DNA from: an uncultured Nitrosomonadaceae bacterium
GTDB taxonomy: Bacteria; Pseudomonadota; Gammaproteobacteria; Burkholderiales; Nitrosomonadaceae
Reading direction: 5' to 3'
Assembly (NCBI GenBank): GCA_943787405.1
Contig: CALSMH010000003.1
Location: 186,001 to 250,000 of the forward strand
DNA: 64,000 bases
How positions within the stretch are numbered: the stretch's first letter is position 1; each line of letters begins with the position of its first letter. Below the pieces are notes generated by a model. It saw only the letters and a program-made list of their open reading frames with translations. It had not been told where the DNA came from and did no database searches. Made by a program: the position numbers and the translations under genes. Positions 9,642 to 20,890 of this stretch are shown one piece after another.

Positions 9642-10970
9642 CTATCTAGTTGATAAGCCGCCACCACCTTTAAAATTAGATTTTTTTAACAAGCTATCAT
9701 ACTGATGTGACTGCATATAAGCTTGAATTTGTGACATAAAATCCATTGTCACAACAACAATAATTAATAATGAAGTTCCACCAAAATAGAATGGCACATT
9801 CCATTTTAAAATTAGAAATTCTGGCAATAAACAAACAAGAGTTACATATATTGCCCCCACCATAGTTAATCTCAGCATAATTTTTTCAATATGCTTTGCT
9901 GTTTGATCTCCAGGACGTATTCCCGGAATAAAAGCACCGCTTTTCTTTAAATTATCAGCAGTTTCCTTTGGATTAAATACCAATGCAGTATAAAAAAAAC
10001 AGAAAAATATAATCATTAATGCATACATCAGCACATAAATAGGTTGCCCTGGGGATAAAGCGCCACTTACATCCTTCAACCAAACCATATTCTCGCCTGT
10101 AGCAAACCACCCCGCTAAAGTAGCCGGAAATAAAATGATACTTGATGCAAATATTGGTGGAATAACACCAGCCATATTAAGTTTTAATGGCAAATGAGAG
10201 CTTTGGCCCCCATAAACTTTCCGTCCCACCTGTCGCTTAGCATAATTTACTAAAATCTTTCGTTGCCCACGTTCTACAAAAACCACAAATGCTGTAACTA
10301 AGGCTATTGCAATAAAAATTGCAAGAGCCACTAAAGAATGCATTGCACCAGTGCTTACTAATTCTAGTGTCCCACCGATTGCACTTGGTAATCCAGCTAC
10401 AATACCTGCAAAAATTATTAAGGAAATACCGTTACCTATGCCCCGTTCTGTTATTTGTTCTCCCAACCACATCAAGAAAATAGTACCAGTCACCAAAGTT
10501 ATTACTGTGAAAGCAACAAATGTTGGCCCTGGCTCAATTACCAATCCGGCCTGTGTCTGCAACGCAATCGATATGCCATAACCCTGTACCAGCGCTAAGC
10601 AAAGGGTGAAATAACGAGTATATTGGGTAATTTTTCTTTTCCCAGCCTCACCATCTTTCTTTATTGCTTCTAAGTATGGGAATGCTACCGTACCAAGCTG
10701 CATAATAATCGAGGCGGAAATGTAAGGCATGATTCCCAAAGCGAACACCGAGAATCGGGATAGCGAACCACCCGAGAACATATTAAACATGCCCAGAATT
10801 CCACTCTGCTGCTGATCAAATAAATCTTTTAAAACTACAGGATCAATTCCAGGAACCGGTACATGGGCACCAATTCTATAAACTACAAGCGCAAGCAATA
10901 AAAACCAAAGCCTGCGCTTCATATCAGCAAGCTTATCAGACCCGCCCCTTGATTTACCTTTAGCAGCCAA
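9642..10970 (-). CDS. secY: Preprotein translocase subunit SecY
   Basis: Central channel subunit of the Sec translocon, 442 residues with about ten membrane segments. Recognisable parts are the early periplasmic region ([10 protein letters not shown]), the glycine-rich loop [20 protein letters not shown], the cytosolic [14 protein letters not shown] segment and the loop [16 protein letters not shown]. It lies in the spc operon between rplO and infA. Confidence 0.98.
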   Translation of the reverse strand: MAAKGKSRGGSDKLADMKRRLWFLLLALVVYRIGAHVPVPGIDPVVLKDLFDQQQSGILGMFNMFSGGSLSRFSVFALGIMPYISASIIMQLGTVAFPYLEAIKKDGEAGKRKITQYTRYFTLCLALVQGYGISIALQTQAGLVIEPGPTFVAFTVITLVTGTIFLMWLGEQITERGIGNGISLIIFAGIVAGLPSAIGGTLELVSTGAMHSLVALAIFIAIALVTAFVVFVERGQRKILVNYAKRQVGRKVYGGQSSHLPLKLNMAGVIPPIFASSIILFPATLAGWFATGENMVWLKDVSGALSPGQPIYVLMYALMIIFFCFFYTALVFNPKETADNLKKSGAFIPGIRPGDQTAKHIEKIMLRLTMVGAIYVTLVCLLPEFLILKWNVPFYFGGTSLLIIVVVTMDFMSQIQAYMQSHQYDSLLKKSNFKGGGGLSTR

Positions 10971-10987
10971 TTTTTGTCCTTTTGGCC

Positions 10988-11419
10988 TTATTCAATGCTG
11001 CCACCTGAGGTTTCAATAGCAACTTTCGCACCTTTAGTAACATGAATGCCTTGTAACTTAACTGCTCGATTTATATTGCCTGACAGAATAACTTTAGCAG
11101 CTAAAACTGACTTAGAAATTACTCCTGCTTGCTTCAATACCTTTATATCAATAGTATCTACTGGCAGTTTATCTAATGCCGACAATTTAACTTCGGCAGT
11201 ATTTCCTTTTGTAACAGAAGCGAAACCACGTTTCGGCAAACGACGTTGCAGAGGCATCTGACCACCCTCAAATCCAACCTTATGAAACCCACCAGCTCTT
11301 GATTTTTGTCCCTTATGACCGCGACCAGCAGTCTTACCAAAACCAGAACCTATTCCTCTTCCCACACGATGCCGAGAGAAAGTTGATCCATTAGCTGGCT
11401 TTATCGAATTAAGTTTCAT
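10988..11419 (-). CDS. rplO: 50S ribosomal protein L15
   Basis: Late-assembling 50S protein, about 143 residues. Motifs are [20 protein letters not shown] and [16 protein letters not shown]. The ATG at 11419 gives the family start (MKLNSIKPA). An in-frame GTG at 11431 would add four residues and overlap the rpmD end; neither start has a strong ribosome site, so this is decided by family similarity. Confidence 0.94.
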   Translation of the reverse strand: MKLNSIKPANGSTFSRHRVGRGIGSGFGKTAGRGHKGQKSRAGGFHKVGFEGGQMPLQRRLPKRGFASVTKGNTAEVKLSALDKLPVDTIDIKVLKQAGVISKSVLAAKVILSGNINRAVKLQGIHVTKGAKVAIETSGGSIE

Positions 11420-11420
11420 T

Positions 11421-11609
11421 TTAAGATTCACACTTCAGAAGATAACAAATTTTATTAATCATACCTCGCACTGCAGCAGTATTTTCTAATTCTGAGCTAC
11501 TATTTACTTTACGCAAACCTAACCCATGAGCTGTTGCACGGTGAGATTTCTTAGTTCCGATTAAGCTCTTAACCAAAGTCACTTTGATCTTTTTATTTTT
11601 ATCGTTCAT
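11421..11609 (-). CDS. rpmD: 50S ribosomal protein L30
   Basis: A 62-residue protein with the L30 core: [20 protein letters not shown] followed by LGLRK and a C-terminal GMINKI segment. It overlaps the rpsE stop by one base (TAATG), implying coupling, and precedes rplO as usual. Confidence 0.95.
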   Translation of the reverse strand: MNDKNKKIKVTLVKSLIGTKKSHRATAHGLGLRKVNSSSELENTAAVRGMINKICYLLKCES

Positions 11610-12148
11610 TACGAAACTAACTCCATTATTTCTTCAACGCTTTTACCACGCTTTGCAGCAATATCAGCCGGAGTATTCATTGACTCTAAGCCTTGCAAAG
11701 TAGCACGTACTACATTGTATGGATTTCTTGAACCAATGCACTTAGCAGTTATATCGTGTACGCCCAATACTTCAAAGACAGCCCTCATGGGCCCCCCAGC
11801 TATAATCCCAGTACCTTCTGAAGCAGGCTGCATATATACTTTAGCAGCGCCATGAGTACCTATAACAGCATGCTGCAAGGTGCCATTCTTTAAACTCACT
11901 TTAATCAATTTTCGTCTTGCTTCATCCATCGATTTTTGTACGGCAACAGGCACTTCACGAGATTTACCCTTGCCCATGCCAACACTACCATCTCCATTAC
12001 CAACAACAGATAAAACTGCAAAGCCAAGAATACGGCCACCCTTAACTACTTTAGTGACACGATTAATCGCGACCATTTTCTCTTTAAGACCATCCCCGCG
12101 GTCTTCACCTTGCTGATTTTTTCCTTGATTTCTTTGCGATTTAGCCAT
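11609..12148 (-). CDS. rpsE: 30S ribosomal protein S5
   Basis: Decoding-centre and mRNA-entry protein, 179 residues. Contains the double-stranded RNA-binding-like region ([18 protein letters not shown]) and the ribosomal S5 C-terminal fold ([30 protein letters not shown]). A glutamine/glycine-rich N-terminus of about 20 residues is slightly long. Located between rplR and rpmD. Confidence 0.98.
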   Translation of the reverse strand: MAKSQRNQGKNQQGEDRGDGLKEKMVAINRVTKVVKGGRILGFAVLSVVGNGDGSVGMGKGKSREVPVAVQKSMDEARRKLIKVSLKNGTLQHAVIGTHGAAKVYMQPASEGTGIIAGGPMRAVFEVLGVHDITAKCIGSRNPYNVVRATLQGLESMNTPADIAAKRGKSVEEIMELVS

Positions 12149-12161
12149 TAATAATCCTTAA

Positions 12162-12518
12162 TTAAAATACCAAACCATGCTCACGAGCAGCCTCAGCTAA
12201 TGCCTTAATCCGTCCATGATATTTAAAACCAGAACGATCAAATCCTACTTTAGTAATTCCAATTTTAGTTGCTTTTTCAGCTATTCTTTTACCTATAACT
12301 GATGCAGCTCCTACTGATCCGCCCCCAGATAGTTCTTTACGAATCTCAGGCTCAATTGTAGAAGCACTAGTTAAAACATTTCCACTAGTATGATCGATAA
12401 CTTGCGCATAAATATGGCCATTTGTGCGATGCACAGTTAAACGCACTATTTTCAATTCGGCAATTTTTGCACGAGTTTTTCGTGCACGGCGCAAGCGGGA
12501 CTGTATTAAATTCTGCAT
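12162..12518 (-). CDS. rplR: 50S ribosomal protein L18
   Basis: 5S rRNA-binding protein, 118 residues. Family features: [12 protein letters not shown] at the N-terminus, [17 protein letters not shown], and the C-terminal [24 protein letters not shown]. Spacing of 13 bases to rpsE indicates the spc operon. Confidence 0.98.
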   Translation of the reverse strand: MQNLIQSRLRRARKTRAKIAELKIVRLTVHRTNGHIYAQVIDHTSGNVLTSASTIEPEIRKELSGGGSVGAASVIGKRIAEKATKIGITKVGFDRSGFKYHGRIKALAEAAREHGLVF

Positions 12519-12529
12519 AAATATCTCAT

Positions 12530-13063
12530 TTATTTCTTCTTAGCTTCTTTCATAACAATAATCTCATCCGCATAACGAACTCCCTTTCCCTTATAGGGCT
12601 CCGGTTTTCGAAATGCACGAACTTCTGCAGCCACTTGACCAACCTTTTGTTTGTCAATTCCCTTAATTACTATTTCAGTTTGTGATGGCGTTTCTGCTTG
12701 AATACCTTCAGGCAACTTATAAACAACTGGATGCGAAAAACCAAGAGTAAGATTCAGATTCTCTTTATCAGCCTTAGCTCGATATCCAACTCCTACCAAT
12801 AATAGTTTCTTTTCAAATCCCTTGGATACGCCCTGCACCATATTAGCAATCAACGATCGCATTGTTCCAGACATGGCATTAGCTTGCTTAGAGTTATTAG
12901 CGACTGTAACAAGCAAATTATCATCCTTATGTTCAACAGTTACGTCAGAATTAATACTCCACTGCAACTTGCCAAGCGGACCTTTAACCGAAACATCAGA
13001 AGCAGACAAACCTACTTCAACATTTGTTGGAATTAATACAGGCTCTTTAGCTATTCGTGACAT
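12530..13063 (-). CDS. rplF: 50S ribosomal protein L6
   Basis: Protein near the factor-binding site of the 50S subunit, 177 residues with the two duplicated L6 domains. The second ends in the signature [19 protein letters not shown]. Normal length and position. Confidence 0.98.
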   Translation of the reverse strand: MSRIAKEPVLIPTNVEVGLSASDVSVKGPLGKLQWSINSDVTVEHKDDNLLVTVANNSKQANAMSGTMRSLIANMVQGVSKGFEKKLLLVGVGYRAKADKENLNLTLGFSHPVVYKLPEGIQAETPSQTEIVIKGIDKQKVGQVAAEVRAFRKPEPYKGKGVRYADEIIVMKEAKKK

Positions 13064-13076
13064 ATAATCAACACCC

Positions 13077-13472
13077 CTAGGCTACAATACATAAAACTTC
13101 GCCACCAATTCCATTGGCACGCGCCTTTCGTTCAGTCATAACACCTTTAGAGGTTGAAATTATAGCAACACCCAAACCATTCATAACCTTAGGAAGACTA
13201 TTGTTGGGCTTATAAATACGTAAACCGGGACGACTCACACGATCAATCTTCTCAATCACAGGGAGCCCTGCATAGTATTTTAAACCAACATCTAAGACCG
13301 GCTTATTATCAATATCACGTACAGTAAAGTACTCAATGTAACCTTCGTCCTTCAACACCATAGCAATTGATTGCTTTAATTTTGAGGAAGGCATTGTAAC
13401 GATTTTTTTATCAGCCCGCTGCGCATTACGTATGCGTGTCAACATATCAGCGATAGGGTCACTCATGCTCAT
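13077..13472 (-). CDS. rpsH: 30S ribosomal protein S8
   Basis: Central-domain 16S rRNA binder and, in enterobacteria, translational repressor of the spc operon. 131 residues with [14 protein letters not shown] at the N-terminus and the C-terminal signature [20 protein letters not shown]. The upstream gap to rpsN is 56 bases. Confidence 0.98.
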   Translation of the reverse strand: MSMSDPIADMLTRIRNAQRADKKIVTMPSSKLKQSIAMVLKDEGYIEYFTVRDIDNKPVLDVGLKYYAGLPVIEKIDRVSRPGLRIYKPNNSLPKVMNGLGVAIISTSKGVMTERKARANGIGGEVLCIVA

Positions 13473-13528
13473 CTAGGCACCTCACGTAATCCAATTTTTA
13501 ACTAACATTATACTTTTCCAATTTTTTA

Positions 13529-13834
13529 CTACCAACTAGCTTTCATAATCCCTGGGATTTGACCACTCATTGCAATTTCACGCAGCTTACTTCGACCCAA
13601 TCCAAACTTGCTATAAACCCCTCTAGGACGACCTGTCAGCGTACAACGGCTTCGGAGCCGCACTGGGCTTGCATTCCGAGGCAACATTTGTAATTTAATT
13701 CTGGCAGCTTGTTGCTCTTCTTCACTTATATTTTTATCATTAATAACAGCGAATATTTCAGCACGTTGAGCGGCAAATTTTTTGACGATTTTTCTTCTTT
13801 TTAAATCACGATTGATTAAAGATACTTTAGACAT
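13529..13834 (-). CDS. rpsN: 30S ribosomal protein S14
   Basis: A 101-residue, zinc-free long-form S14: it lacks the CxxC pairs of the short form. Motifs are [28 protein letters not shown] and the terminal [11 protein letters not shown]. Lies between rplE and rpsH. Confidence 0.98.
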   Translation of the reverse strand: MSKVSLINRDLKRRKIVKKFAAQRAEIFAVINDKNISEEEQQAARIKLQMLPRNASPVRLRSRCTLTGRPRGVYSKFGLGRSKLREIAMSGQIPGIMKASW

Positions 13835-13841
13835 ATTACCT

Positions 13842-14381
13842 TTATTTTTTAAATGGAAATTTAAATGCTGTTAGCAATGCTTTAGCTTCCGCATCAGTTT
13901 TAGCAGTAGTTGTAATAGTTATATTCATACCTCGCAATGTATCCACCTTGTCGTAGTCTATTTCCGGGAAAATGATTTGCTCTTTAACACCCATTCCATA
14001 GTTTCCACGACCATCAAAAGCCTTTCCAGATATTCCACGAAAATCACGAATACGAGGTATTGCAACGCTTATCAATCTATCTAAAAACTCATACATCTGC
14101 ATTCGTCTCAGCGTTACCATGCAACCTACTGGATAGCCATCACGAACCTTAAATGTCGCTATGGATTTTTTTGCCTTAGTAATAACGGGCTTTTGCCCAG
14201 CTATTTTTTGCATGTCTGAAACCGCATGATCCATTATTTTTTTATCAGCTACCGCCTCACCAACACCCATATTGAGTGTAATCTTCGTAATTTGCGGAAC
14301 CTCCATAACAGACTTATAGGAAAATTGCTCCACTAGGTCTTTAGTAACTTCATCTCGGTAAAATTCTAGTAAACGGGCCAT
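13842..14381 (-). CDS. rplE: 50S ribosomal protein L5
   Basis: 5S rRNA-binding protein forming an inter-subunit bridge with S13, 179 residues. Shows [34 protein letters not shown] and the terminal [21 protein letters not shown]. Normal length. Confidence 0.98.
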   Translation of the reverse strand: MARLLEFYRDEVTKDLVEQFSYKSVMEVPQITKITLNMGVGEAVADKKIMDHAVSDMQKIAGQKPVITKAKKSIATFKVRDGYPVGCMVTLRRMQMYEFLDRLISVAIPRIRDFRGISGKAFDGRGNYGMGVKEQIIFPEIDYDKVDTLRGMNITITTTAKTDAEAKALLTAFKFPFKK

Positions 14382-14392
14382 ATTTTTTCAGT

Positions 14393-14710
14393 TTAAATGT
14401 CGACTAATTCGCCATTAGATTTAAAATAACGAACTTTACGCTTATCTTCCAAAGTTTTAATTCCAACCCTATCAGCTTTTTTTGTTGCCGAGTTATAAAC
14501 TGCAACATTTGAAATCTGAATTGGCTTTGCTACTTCAACTATGCCGCCAGCAGTTCCTTTGTTAGGATCAGCCTTAGTATGTTTTTTTACTTTATTAATA
14601 CCTTCAATTACGACTAACGAATCATCTACTACACGCAGCACTGTTCCACGCTTACCCTTATCTTTACCAGTTATAGCAATTACGTCATCACCTTTCTTAA
14701 TTTTTTTCAT
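14393..14710 (-). CDS. rplX: 50S ribosomal protein L24
   Basis: Assembly-initiator protein, 105 residues, with a KOW motif near the N-terminus ([20 protein letters not shown]) and the KVKKHTK segment. Sits between rplN and rplE. Confidence 0.98.
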   Translation of the reverse strand: MKKIKKGDDVIAITGKDKGKRGTVLRVVDDSLVVIEGINKVKKHTKADPNKGTAGGIVEVAKPIQISNVAVYNSATKKADRVGIKTLEDKRKVRYFKSNGELVDI

Positions 14711-14731
14711 GCTGCGCTCCTTACTTCACGC

Positions 14732-15100
14732 TTAAAGAACTTCTGGCGCAAGCGATACAATTTTCATAAATCGCGCATTACGCAATTCACGTGTTACTGG
14801 ACCAAAAATACGTGTTCCTATAGGCTCTAATTTTGCATTTAATAATACCGCTGCATTCTTATCAAATTTTATCAAAGAGCCATCAGTCCGACGTATGCCT
14901 TTAGCTGTACGCACTACCACCGCATTATAAACCTCACCCTTTTTAACGCGCCCCCTTGGAGTGACATCTTTTATGCTAACTTTAATAAGGTCGCCGATAC
15001 CAGCGTATCTCCTTTTGGAGCCACCCAATACTTTAATACACATTACGGAGCGCGCACCTGTATTATCCGCAACTTTCAAAACCGACTGCATTTGAATCAT
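14732..15100 (-). CDS. rplN: 50S ribosomal protein L14
   Basis: A 122-residue inter-subunit bridge protein. Near-perfect family start [20 protein letters not shown] and the C-terminal FGPVTRELR. First gene of the spc operon, preceded by a 258-base gap with a clear promoter. Confidence 0.99.
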   Translation of the reverse strand: MIQMQSVLKVADNTGARSVMCIKVLGGSKRRYAGIGDLIKVSIKDVTPRGRVKKGEVYNAVVVRTAKGIRRTDGSLIKFDKNAAVLLNAKLEPIGTRIFGPVTRELRNARFMKIVSLAPEVL

Positions 15101-15269
15101 TTTTTACTCACTCTATCCAACTTTTCCTACATTTAAGAGATCTAAATGCCTGGATAGTTTTGGATCCCGTCCGGGTGTTATGCTGCTTGCTGCAATTAAT
15201 TTATTTACAGCCCAGCTTGAATTAAAAAAATTGAATGTTTCTAAACTATTAATAGACTAGAGGGCGCCA

Positions 15270-15298
15270 ATTATACTGTCACACCATTTAATAAACAA
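15270..15298 (-). promoter_or_regulatory. Promoter of the spc operon
   Basis: On the minus strand TTGTTT (15293-15298) and a perfect TATAAT (15270-15275) are separated by 17 bases. This lies in the only large gap (15101-15358) of the ribosomal cluster. In Escherichia coli the spc promoter is also just upstream of rplN. The implied leader to rplN is about 160 bases; the rest of the gap holds no gene I can see. Confidence 0.75.
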
Positions 15299-15358
15299 GC
15301 TAAAAAATTCAAATATTAAAATTAATTTCTATTTATTTAATACCTATTTATTCCTTCC

Positions 15359-15598
15359 TCACTTAGCCACACACCATGCTTTCGTTTTAGAAATTGGTCT
15401 ACATTCTTTAATAGTTACCAAGTCGCCTTGATGAAATTCATTTGTTTCATCATGAACATGATATTTTTTTGATTTAACCATAATTTTACCATAGAGAGGA
15501 TGCTTTACTTTCCGCTCAACTAACACAGTTATAGTCTTATCTGTTTTATCACTTGTTACTCTACCTATTAGAGTACCGCTCATATTATCTTTACTCAT
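15359..15598 (-). CDS. rpsQ: 30S ribosomal protein S17
   Basis: Primary 16S rRNA-binding OB-fold protein, 79 residues, with [18 protein letters not shown] and the ending [14 protein letters not shown]. Its start overlaps the rpmC stop by four bases. Last gene of the S10 operon; the spc promoter follows. Confidence 0.98.
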   Translation of the reverse strand: MSKDNMSGTLIGRVTSDKTDKTITVLVERKVKHPLYGKIMVKSKKYHVHDETNEFHQGDLVTIKECRPISKTKAWCVAK

Positions 15599-15789
15599 GA
15601 TTGTTTCACTTTTTGACCAAGTATAGTTCTAATACGTGCAATATCCCGACGCACATAACGCAATTGATTATGATTTGTTAATTGTTGTGTGGCATGTTGC
15701 ATCCGCAGACCAAATTGCACCTTTAACATTGCTAATAATTCTTTCTGCAATTCTACTGGGGCTTTATCTCTTAATTCACTTGCTTTCAT
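15595..15789 (-). CDS. rpmC: 50S ribosomal protein L29
   Basis: A 64-residue two-helix protein at the exit tunnel, starting [19 protein letters not shown] and carrying the [11 protein letters not shown] signature. Two bases separate it from rplP upstream and it overlaps rpsQ by four bases. Confidence 0.97.
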   Translation of the reverse strand: MKASELRDKAPVELQKELLAMLKVQFGLRMQHATQQLTNHNQLRYVRRDIARIRTILGQKVKQS

Positions 15790-15791
15790 AA

Positions 15792-16208
15792 TTAACCGCC
15801 TAGTTGTCTAGTAACAAAAGTAGTCCTAACTGGAAGTTTTGCAGCGGCCAAGCGAAATGCTTCCCTTGCCATTGTTTCATCTACTCCATCCATTTCGTAT
15901 AACATTTTACCCGGTTTTATCTGCGCAACAAAATATTCAGGATTTCCCTTACCACCGCCCATACGAACTTCTGCAGGCTTTTGAGATATTGGTTTATCTG
16001 GAAAAATACGAATTCTAACTTGGCCACCCCGTTTTATATGACGAGTCATGGCCCTACGAGCAGCTTCAATCTGGCGCGCAGTTAAGCGACCGCTAGTGAT
16101 CGCTTTTAGACCAAATTCACCAAAACTAACTTTCGTTCCACGAGTAGCCATACCGTTATTACGACCTTTTTGTTGTTTACGGTATTTTGTTCTAGCTGGT
16201 TGTTGCAT
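15792..16208 (-). CDS. rplP: 50S ribosomal protein L16
   Basis: A-site and assembly protein, 138 residues. [17 protein letters not shown] is the family start and [18 protein letters not shown] the core motif. Its ATG lies 17 bases inside the end of rpsC, a longer overlap than usual that fits the extension of rpsC. Confidence 0.98.
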   Translation of the reverse strand: MQQPARTKYRKQQKGRNNGMATRGTKVSFGEFGLKAITSGRLTARQIEAARRAMTRHIKRGGQVRIRIFPDKPISQKPAEVRMGGGKGNPEYFVAQIKPGKMLYEMDGVDETMAREAFRLAAAKLPVRTTFVTRQLGG

Positions 16209-17235
16209 CTTTAGCTCCCGGCGTTTTTACAGTATCTTTAATTTTAGATTTCTTAATTGAAGTTGATTTATCATCTTTTTCTGCAGTAGACTTTGTTTTT
16301 TTCGTTGCCGGCCCTTTTTTCACTTCTTTGGCTACTTTCGCTACTTTGGCTACTTTGGCTACTTTGGCTGGACTCTTTGTTACTTTTTTAGCAATAATTT
16401 TCTTATCAGTATCTAGCTTATCTGTTACTTCAATCTTAGCCTTAGTAGCAGTTGATTTACTTACAGCCTTAACTGGTTTTTTATCTGTCGCGGGTTTTGT
16501 CTTTTTTGCAGTTGGTTTAGCTACTAGACGTTTCTTTTTCTTTTCCTGATCTAATCCTGGGGTTTTATCTGAAGGCGAAGCGCTCGACAAGGACTGATCA
16601 CTACTACGGCCAATAATCTCGCCCTTAAATACCCATACTTTAATACCTATGGCCCCATAAGTGGTCTGAGCTGTCGAAGTACCATAATCAATATCAGCAC
16701 GGAGAGTATGAAGCGGAACTCGACCTTCACGGTACCATTCGCACCGTGCAATTTCAATCCCGTTAAGTCGCCCAGCGCTCTGTATTTTTATACCCTGAGC
16801 ACCTAAACGCATAGCATTTTGTATCGAACGTTTCATTGCTCGACGAAACATAATACGCTTCTCTAATTGCTGTGCAATATTATCAGAGATTAGCTGCGCA
16901 TCAATCTCAGGCTTCCGAATTTCTTCAATATTTACATGTACTGGAACACCCATTCTTTTTTGCAATTCTCCACGGAGAAATTCAATATCCTCACCCTTTT
17001 TGCCAATTACGATACCAGGACGAGATGTATAAATAGTAAAGCGCGCATTCTTAGACGGACGCTCAATAGTTATACGACTAACTGATGCATGAGAAAGCTT
17101 TTTTTTCAGATATTCCCTAACCTTAATATCTTCCTGCAACATTATTGGAAAATTTGCTTTGTTAGCGTACCACTTTGATGACCAGTTCTTCTGGACTGAA
17201 AGTCGAAAACCTGTTGGATGTATTTTTTGTCCCAT
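16192..17235 (-). CDS. rpsC: 30S ribosomal protein S3 with long lysine-rich tail
   Basis: S3 shapes the mRNA entry channel. The first 215 or so residues are a complete S3: [12 protein letters not shown], the KH domain with [12 protein letters not shown], and the C-terminal domain ending [11 protein letters not shown]. At 347 residues it is about 110-120 longer than the usual 210-235. The extra part (about residue 225 onward) is low-complexity, rich in Lys, Ala, Thr and Ser, with tandem KVA repeats. It resembles histone H1-like tails, probably disordered, and could bind nucleic acid. The reading frame stays open through the tail to the rplP overlap, so it is not an obvious frameshift product. 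Tail function is unknown. Confidence 0.96.
   Translation of the reverse strand: MGQKIHPTGFRLSVQKNWSSKWYANKANFPIMLQEDIKVREYLKKKLSHASVSRITIERPSKNARFTIYTSRPGIVIGKKGEDIEFLRGELQKRMGVPVHVNIEEIRKPEIDAQLISDNIAQQLEKRIMFRRAMKRSIQNAMRLGAQGIKIQSAGRLNGIEIARCEWYREGRVPLHTLRADIDYGTSTAQTTYGAIGIKVWVFKGEIIGRSSDQSLSSASPSDKTPGLDQEKKKKRLVAKPTAKKTKPATDKKPVKAVSKSTATKAKIEVTDKLDTDKKIIAKKVTKSPAKVAKVAKVAKVAKEVKKGPATKKTKSTAEKDDKSTSIKKSKIKDTVKTPGAKDATTS
16330..16371. repeat. 9-bp tandem repeat in the rpsC tail
   Basis: Four and a half copies of GGCTACTTT (one with a C variant), encoding Lys-Val-Ala on the minus strand. The copies are nearly identical, which suggests recent slippage expansion, and copy number may vary between strains. 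Confidence 0.9.
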
Positions 17236-17252
17236 AATAACCTTAAAAGCCC

Positions 17253-17600
17253 CTATTTTTGGTTGCCAACCTTATCACCCACAGTTAAAAAAATATGGCA
17301 TGTTGGCTTAATAATACGATTGCCACGACCTTTTGCACGAGCCCTTGTTCGCATCATTGATGGGCCACGATCAATGTATATAGTTGATACCTTTAATTCA
17401 TCAATATCTGCCCCATCATTATGCTCGGCGTTAGCAATAGCAGATTCTAATAATTTTCTAATAATTACCGCGCCTTTTTTTGGGCTAAATGCAAGAAGAT
17501 TCAATGCCTGGTCTACCGGCAATCCACGGACCTGGTCTGCCACCAAGCGCCCTTTTTGTTCAGATAACCGAACCCCGCGTAACACAGCAGATGTTTGCAT
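17253..17600 (-). CDS. rplV: 50S ribosomal protein L22
   Basis: Exit-tunnel protein, 115 residues. Contains [20 protein letters not shown], and the hairpin [20 protein letters not shown] that lines the tunnel. Located between rpsS and rpsC. Confidence 0.98.
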   Translation of the reverse strand: MQTSAVLRGVRLSEQKGRLVADQVRGLPVDQALNLLAFSPKKGAVIIRKLLESAIANAEHNDGADIDELKVSTIYIDRGPSMMRTRARAKGRGNRIIKPTCHIFLTVGDKVGNQK

Positions 17601-17613
17601 ACTTCAATTACTC

Positions 17614-17892
17614 CTATTTTTTTACTACTTTGCGATCTGCAGAATGCCCTTTAAAAGTACGGGTATGAGAGAACTCACCCAGCTTATGTCCCACCATATT
17701 CTCAGTTACAAAAACGGGAATATGTTGTCTGCCATTATGCACTGCAATAGTAAGACCAATAAAATCAGGTAATACTGTAGAACGACGTGACCAAGTTTTA
17801 ATAGGACGCCTATCCTTAGTTGTACGTGCAGCCTCTACCTTTTCTTTCAAGTGCAAATCAACAAATGGGCCTTTTTTTACGGAACGAACCAT
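17614..17892 (-). CDS. rpsS: 30S ribosomal protein S19
   Basis: Head protein partnering S13, 92 residues. [15 protein letters not shown] and [21 protein letters not shown] are diagnostic. Six bases after rplB. Confidence 0.98.
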   Translation of the reverse strand: MVRSVKKGPFVDLHLKEKVEAARTTKDRRPIKTWSRRSTVLPDFIGLTIAVHNGRQHIPVFVTENMVGHKLGEFSHTRTFKGHSADRKVVKK

Positions 17893-17898
17893 GATTTA

Positions 17899-18738
17899 TT
17901 ACCCCTTGTTCTTATTCGAATAACGACGGCGCACAATCATTCCGTCCGTACGCTTATTACTACGAGTGCGATAACCTTTTGCCGGAGTCCCCCAAGGACT
18001 AACTGGATGCCTTCCTGCCGCAGTCTTCCCTTCACCACCACCATGCGGATGGTCTATTGGGTTCATTACAACACCACGAACAGTTGGCCTAATACCACGC
18101 CATCTATTCGCACCTGCTTTACCAATTGATCGAAGATTATGCTCAGGATTACCTACCTCACCAATAGTGGCGCGACAATTAATATGTACCTTACGAATTT
18201 CACCAGAGCGAAGTCTTAGTTGCGCATAATCACCTTCACGAGCCAATAGCTGCGTCGAAGTACCAGCAGAACGAGCAAGTTGCGCACCTTTTCCTGGTGA
18301 TAACTCAACACAATGAATTGTAGTGCCAACTGGAATGTTACGTAATGGAAGTGAATTGCCGTTTTTAATTGGCGCATCTACACCACTCATTAGCTCCGTT
18401 CCCACAACAACCCCCTTAGGAGCAACAATATAGGCACGTTCGCCATCAATATAACAAAGTAAAGCTAAATTTGCACTTCTGTTTGGATCATATTCTAACC
18501 GCTCAACTTTAGCAGTAATTCCATCTTTTTTACGACGAAAATCAATTATACGATAATGCTTTTTATGACCACCACCCATATGCCGTGTAGTAATACGCCC
18601 AGAATTATTACGGCCAGCAGTGCGGTTTTTCTTCTCTACTAATTTGGAACAGGGCGCCCCCTTATGCAAATCAGGATTAACAACCTTAACAAGCCCGCGC
18701 CGCCCTGGAGAAGTTGGTTTGACTTTAATCAGTGCCAT
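17899..18738 (-). CDS. rplB: 50S ribosomal protein L2
   Basis: Peptidyl-transferase-centre protein, 279 residues. The signature [19 protein letters not shown] with its conserved His is intact, as is the basic end [15 protein letters not shown]. Its start abuts the rplW stop. Confidence 0.98.
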   Translation of the reverse strand: MALIKVKPTSPGRRGLVKVVNPDLHKGAPCSKLVEKKNRTAGRNNSGRITTRHMGGGHKKHYRIIDFRRKKDGITAKVERLEYDPNRSANLALLCYIDGERAYIVAPKGVVVGTELMSGVDAPIKNGNSLPLRNIPVGTTIHCVELSPGKGAQLARSAGTSTQLLAREGDYAQLRLRSGEIRKVHINCRATIGEVGNPEHNLRSIGKAGANRWRGIRPTVRGVVMNPIDHPHGGGEGKTAAGRHPVSPWGTPAKGYRTRSNKRTDGMIVRRRYSNKNKG

Positions 18739-19073
18739 TATTTACTCTCCGCCTGAGCTATTTCAGAAAAATTAATTTCTTGACCAGGCTTTATACTGAC
18801 ATAGGCCTTCTTCCAATTTGTTCTTCGCCCCATAAAACGACCAAATCTTTTCTCTTTACCTTTAACATTTGACACTTGCACCCCCGTAACTTCTATTTTC
18901 TGTGCCTTCCACATCAATTCAACGGCTGCTCGTATCTCAGGTTTAGTGGCATCTTGCATTACACGAAAGATTATTTGATTATTTTTTTCTACTATAAATG
19001 TAGCTTTTTCAGATACCTGAGGTTTTAGTAATACTTGCATCAATCGATCTTGACTAAAAACTTGTATGATCAT
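18738..19073 (-). CDS. rplW: 50S ribosomal protein L23
   Basis: Exit-site docking protein for signal recognition particle and trigger factor, 111 residues. Contains [17 protein letters not shown] and the loop [21 protein letters not shown]. The ATG overlaps the rplD stop by four bases, supporting this start even though it adds about ten residues to the family N-terminus. Confidence 0.97.
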   Translation of the reverse strand: MIIQVFSQDRLMQVLLKPQVSEKATFIVEKNNQIIFRVMQDATKPEIRAAVELMWKAQKIEVTGVQVSNVKGKEKRFGRFMGRRTNWKKAYVSIKPGQEINFSEIAQAESK

Positions 19074-19690
19074 GACAGCATCTCCTCAATTTTTGTTACC
19101 GCACTTTGAGTCATTAATATTTTGTCATAACGCAGGAGACTTATTGGGTCAGCATGACCTACCTCTACCACCATCACATTTGGTAGATTACGAGAAGACA
19201 AATAAAGATTTTCATCTATCTTATCTGTAATAAGCATTACCTCTTTCAAACCCATATCTTTTAATTTTTGTGATAATAGTTTTGTTTTTGGGCTATCTAC
19301 CGTAAACTCATCTACGACTGATAATCGACTATCACGCACCAATTGCGACAAAATAGTACTCATTCCAGCACGATACATCTTACGATTCACTTTATGACTG
19401 AAATTATCATTTGGGCTACTAGGAAATATTTGACCACCACCACGCCACAATGGACTAGAGGCCATGCCTGCACGTGCACGCCCCGTCCCCTTTTGATTCC
19501 AGGGCTTACGTGTAGATTTATTAACATCAGCCCGCCCTTTTTGCGCACGATTAGCGCTACGAGCATTAGCCATATAAGCGGTTACCAACTGATGAACAAG
19601 AGCTTCATTATACTCACGTCCAAACAAAGCATCTGATGCAGAAATATCTTTAGCGGACTGACCGTCATTACCAATAAGCTTAAGTTCCAT
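19070..19690 (-). CDS. rplD: 50S ribosomal protein L4
   Basis: Tunnel protein and, in enterobacteria, regulator of the S10 operon; 206 residues. The internal loop [20 protein letters not shown] is intact, and the C-terminal globular part ends VTKIEEML. It overlaps rplC by one base and rplW by four. Confidence 0.98.
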   Translation of the reverse strand: MELKLIGNDGQSAKDISASDALFGREYNEALVHQLVTAYMANARSANRAQKGRADVNKSTRKPWNQKGTGRARAGMASSPLWRGGGQIFPSSPNDNFSHKVNRKMYRAGMSTILSQLVRDSRLSVVDEFTVDSPKTKLLSQKLKDMGLKEVMLITDKIDENLYLSSRNLPNVMVVEVGHADPISLLRYDKILMTQSAVTKIEEMLS

Positions 19691-20394
19691 TATGAACCCG
19701 CCTTTTTATCTTTCTTGCTACCACCAGCAACTTTACTTGCAGGCTGATTTATACTTGTAATTTTAAAGCTTGGGTGCACCAACACATCGCCACCCCTTGA
19801 GCCGGGAATAGCACCCTTTATCAAAAGCAAACCTTTTTCAGCATCTATACGCAAAACCTCTAAGTTTTGCGTCGTCTTTCGAACATTACCTAAATGTCCT
19901 GCCATCCGTTTACCAGGAAACACACGACCAGGATCTTGACACATACCTATAGAACCTGGTTTATTATGAGCCTTCGAATTGCCGTGACTGGCGCGATTCG
20001 AGGTAAAGTGATGACGCTTGATTACACCAGAGAAACCCTTGCCAATGGTTATACCGGTTATATCTACTTTCTGACCTACCTGAAAGATCTCAGTATTTAC
20101 AGCAGCACCTGGCTTCAGAGTTGATAATTGCTCATCTGTTACCCTGAATTCCTTAATTATATGACCCGCCTCAACTGCAGCCTTAGCAAAATGACCTGCC
20201 AAGGGCTTATTGACACGACTTGCCCTACGCTTACCGAAAGTTACCTGTACAGCTGAATACCCATCAGTATCAGGAGTTTTTATTTGCGTGACTCGATTAT
20301 TAGACACGTCAAGCACCGTTACTGGCTGACTATGTCCATCATCTGTAAAAATACGGGTCATGCCAATTTTACGGCCGACTAATCCTAAACTCAT
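19690..20394 (-). CDS. rplC: 50S ribosomal protein L3
   Basis: Assembly-initiating protein near the peptidyl transferase centre. At 234 residues it is about 20 longer than usual owing to a basic tail ([15 protein letters not shown]). The core includes [23 protein letters not shown] and [19 protein letters not shown], the last containing the glutamine that PrmB methylates in other bacteria. Confidence 0.98.
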   Translation of the reverse strand: MSLGLVGRKIGMTRIFTDDGHSQPVTVLDVSNNRVTQIKTPDTDGYSAVQVTFGKRRASRVNKPLAGHFAKAAVEAGHIIKEFRVTDEQLSTLKPGAAVNTEIFQVGQKVDITGITIGKGFSGVIKRHHFTSNRASHGNSKAHNKPGSIGMCQDPGRVFPGKRMAGHLGNVRKTTQNLEVLRIDAEKGLLLIKGAIPGSRGGDVLVHPSFKITSINQPASKVAGGSKKDKKAGS

Positions 20395-20498
20395 TTTAAA
20401 CCGCCTTTATATTGAAGGTGTCGATTTCAATTGACCGACACTCTGTAACAACTTTAATCTCTCTTCCCTAAAAATATCAATAAATTCTTACCTAAAAT

Positions 20499-20807
20499 TT
20501 ATAATTTTATTTCTACATCTACACCAGCAGGCAAATCCAGTCTCATCAAAGCATCCACAGTTTTATCTGTAGGATCCATAATATCCATTAGTCTCAAATG
20601 AGTACGAATCTCAAATTGATCACGTGAAGACTTATTAACATGCGGGGATCGTAACACATCAAACCGCTCAGTACGTGTTGGTAGGGGTATTGGCCCCTTT
20701 ACCACTGCACCGGTACGTTTTGCAGTTTCAACAATCTCCATTGCAGACTTATCTATTAGCCTGTAATCAAAAGCTTTCAAACGAATACGTATTTTCTGGT
20801 TCTGCAT
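20499..20807 (-). CDS. rpsJ: 30S ribosomal protein S10 / NusE
   Basis: A 102-residue head protein that also serves as NusE in transcription antitermination. Motifs: [23 protein letters not shown] and [17 protein letters not shown]. First gene of the S10 operon, 83 bases downstream of tuf and 104 bases before rplC. Confidence 0.98.
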   Translation of the reverse strand: MQNQKIRIRLKAFDYRLIDKSAMEIVETAKRTGAVVKGPIPLPTRTERFDVLRSPHVNKSSRDQFEIRTHLRLMDIMDPTDKTVDALMRLDLPAGVDVEIKL

Positions 20808-20890
20808 TTTCTAACCTCAGAATGAAGATTCTGGATCCAGATTTACGTGCATTTAACACTTAATTCTGTCCCCTTCCTCCTTAAATTTTA

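Noticed and set aside
17218-17772. 184-codon forward ORF opposite rplV and rpsS
   Set aside because: Shadow of conserved ribosomal genes, with no family signal.
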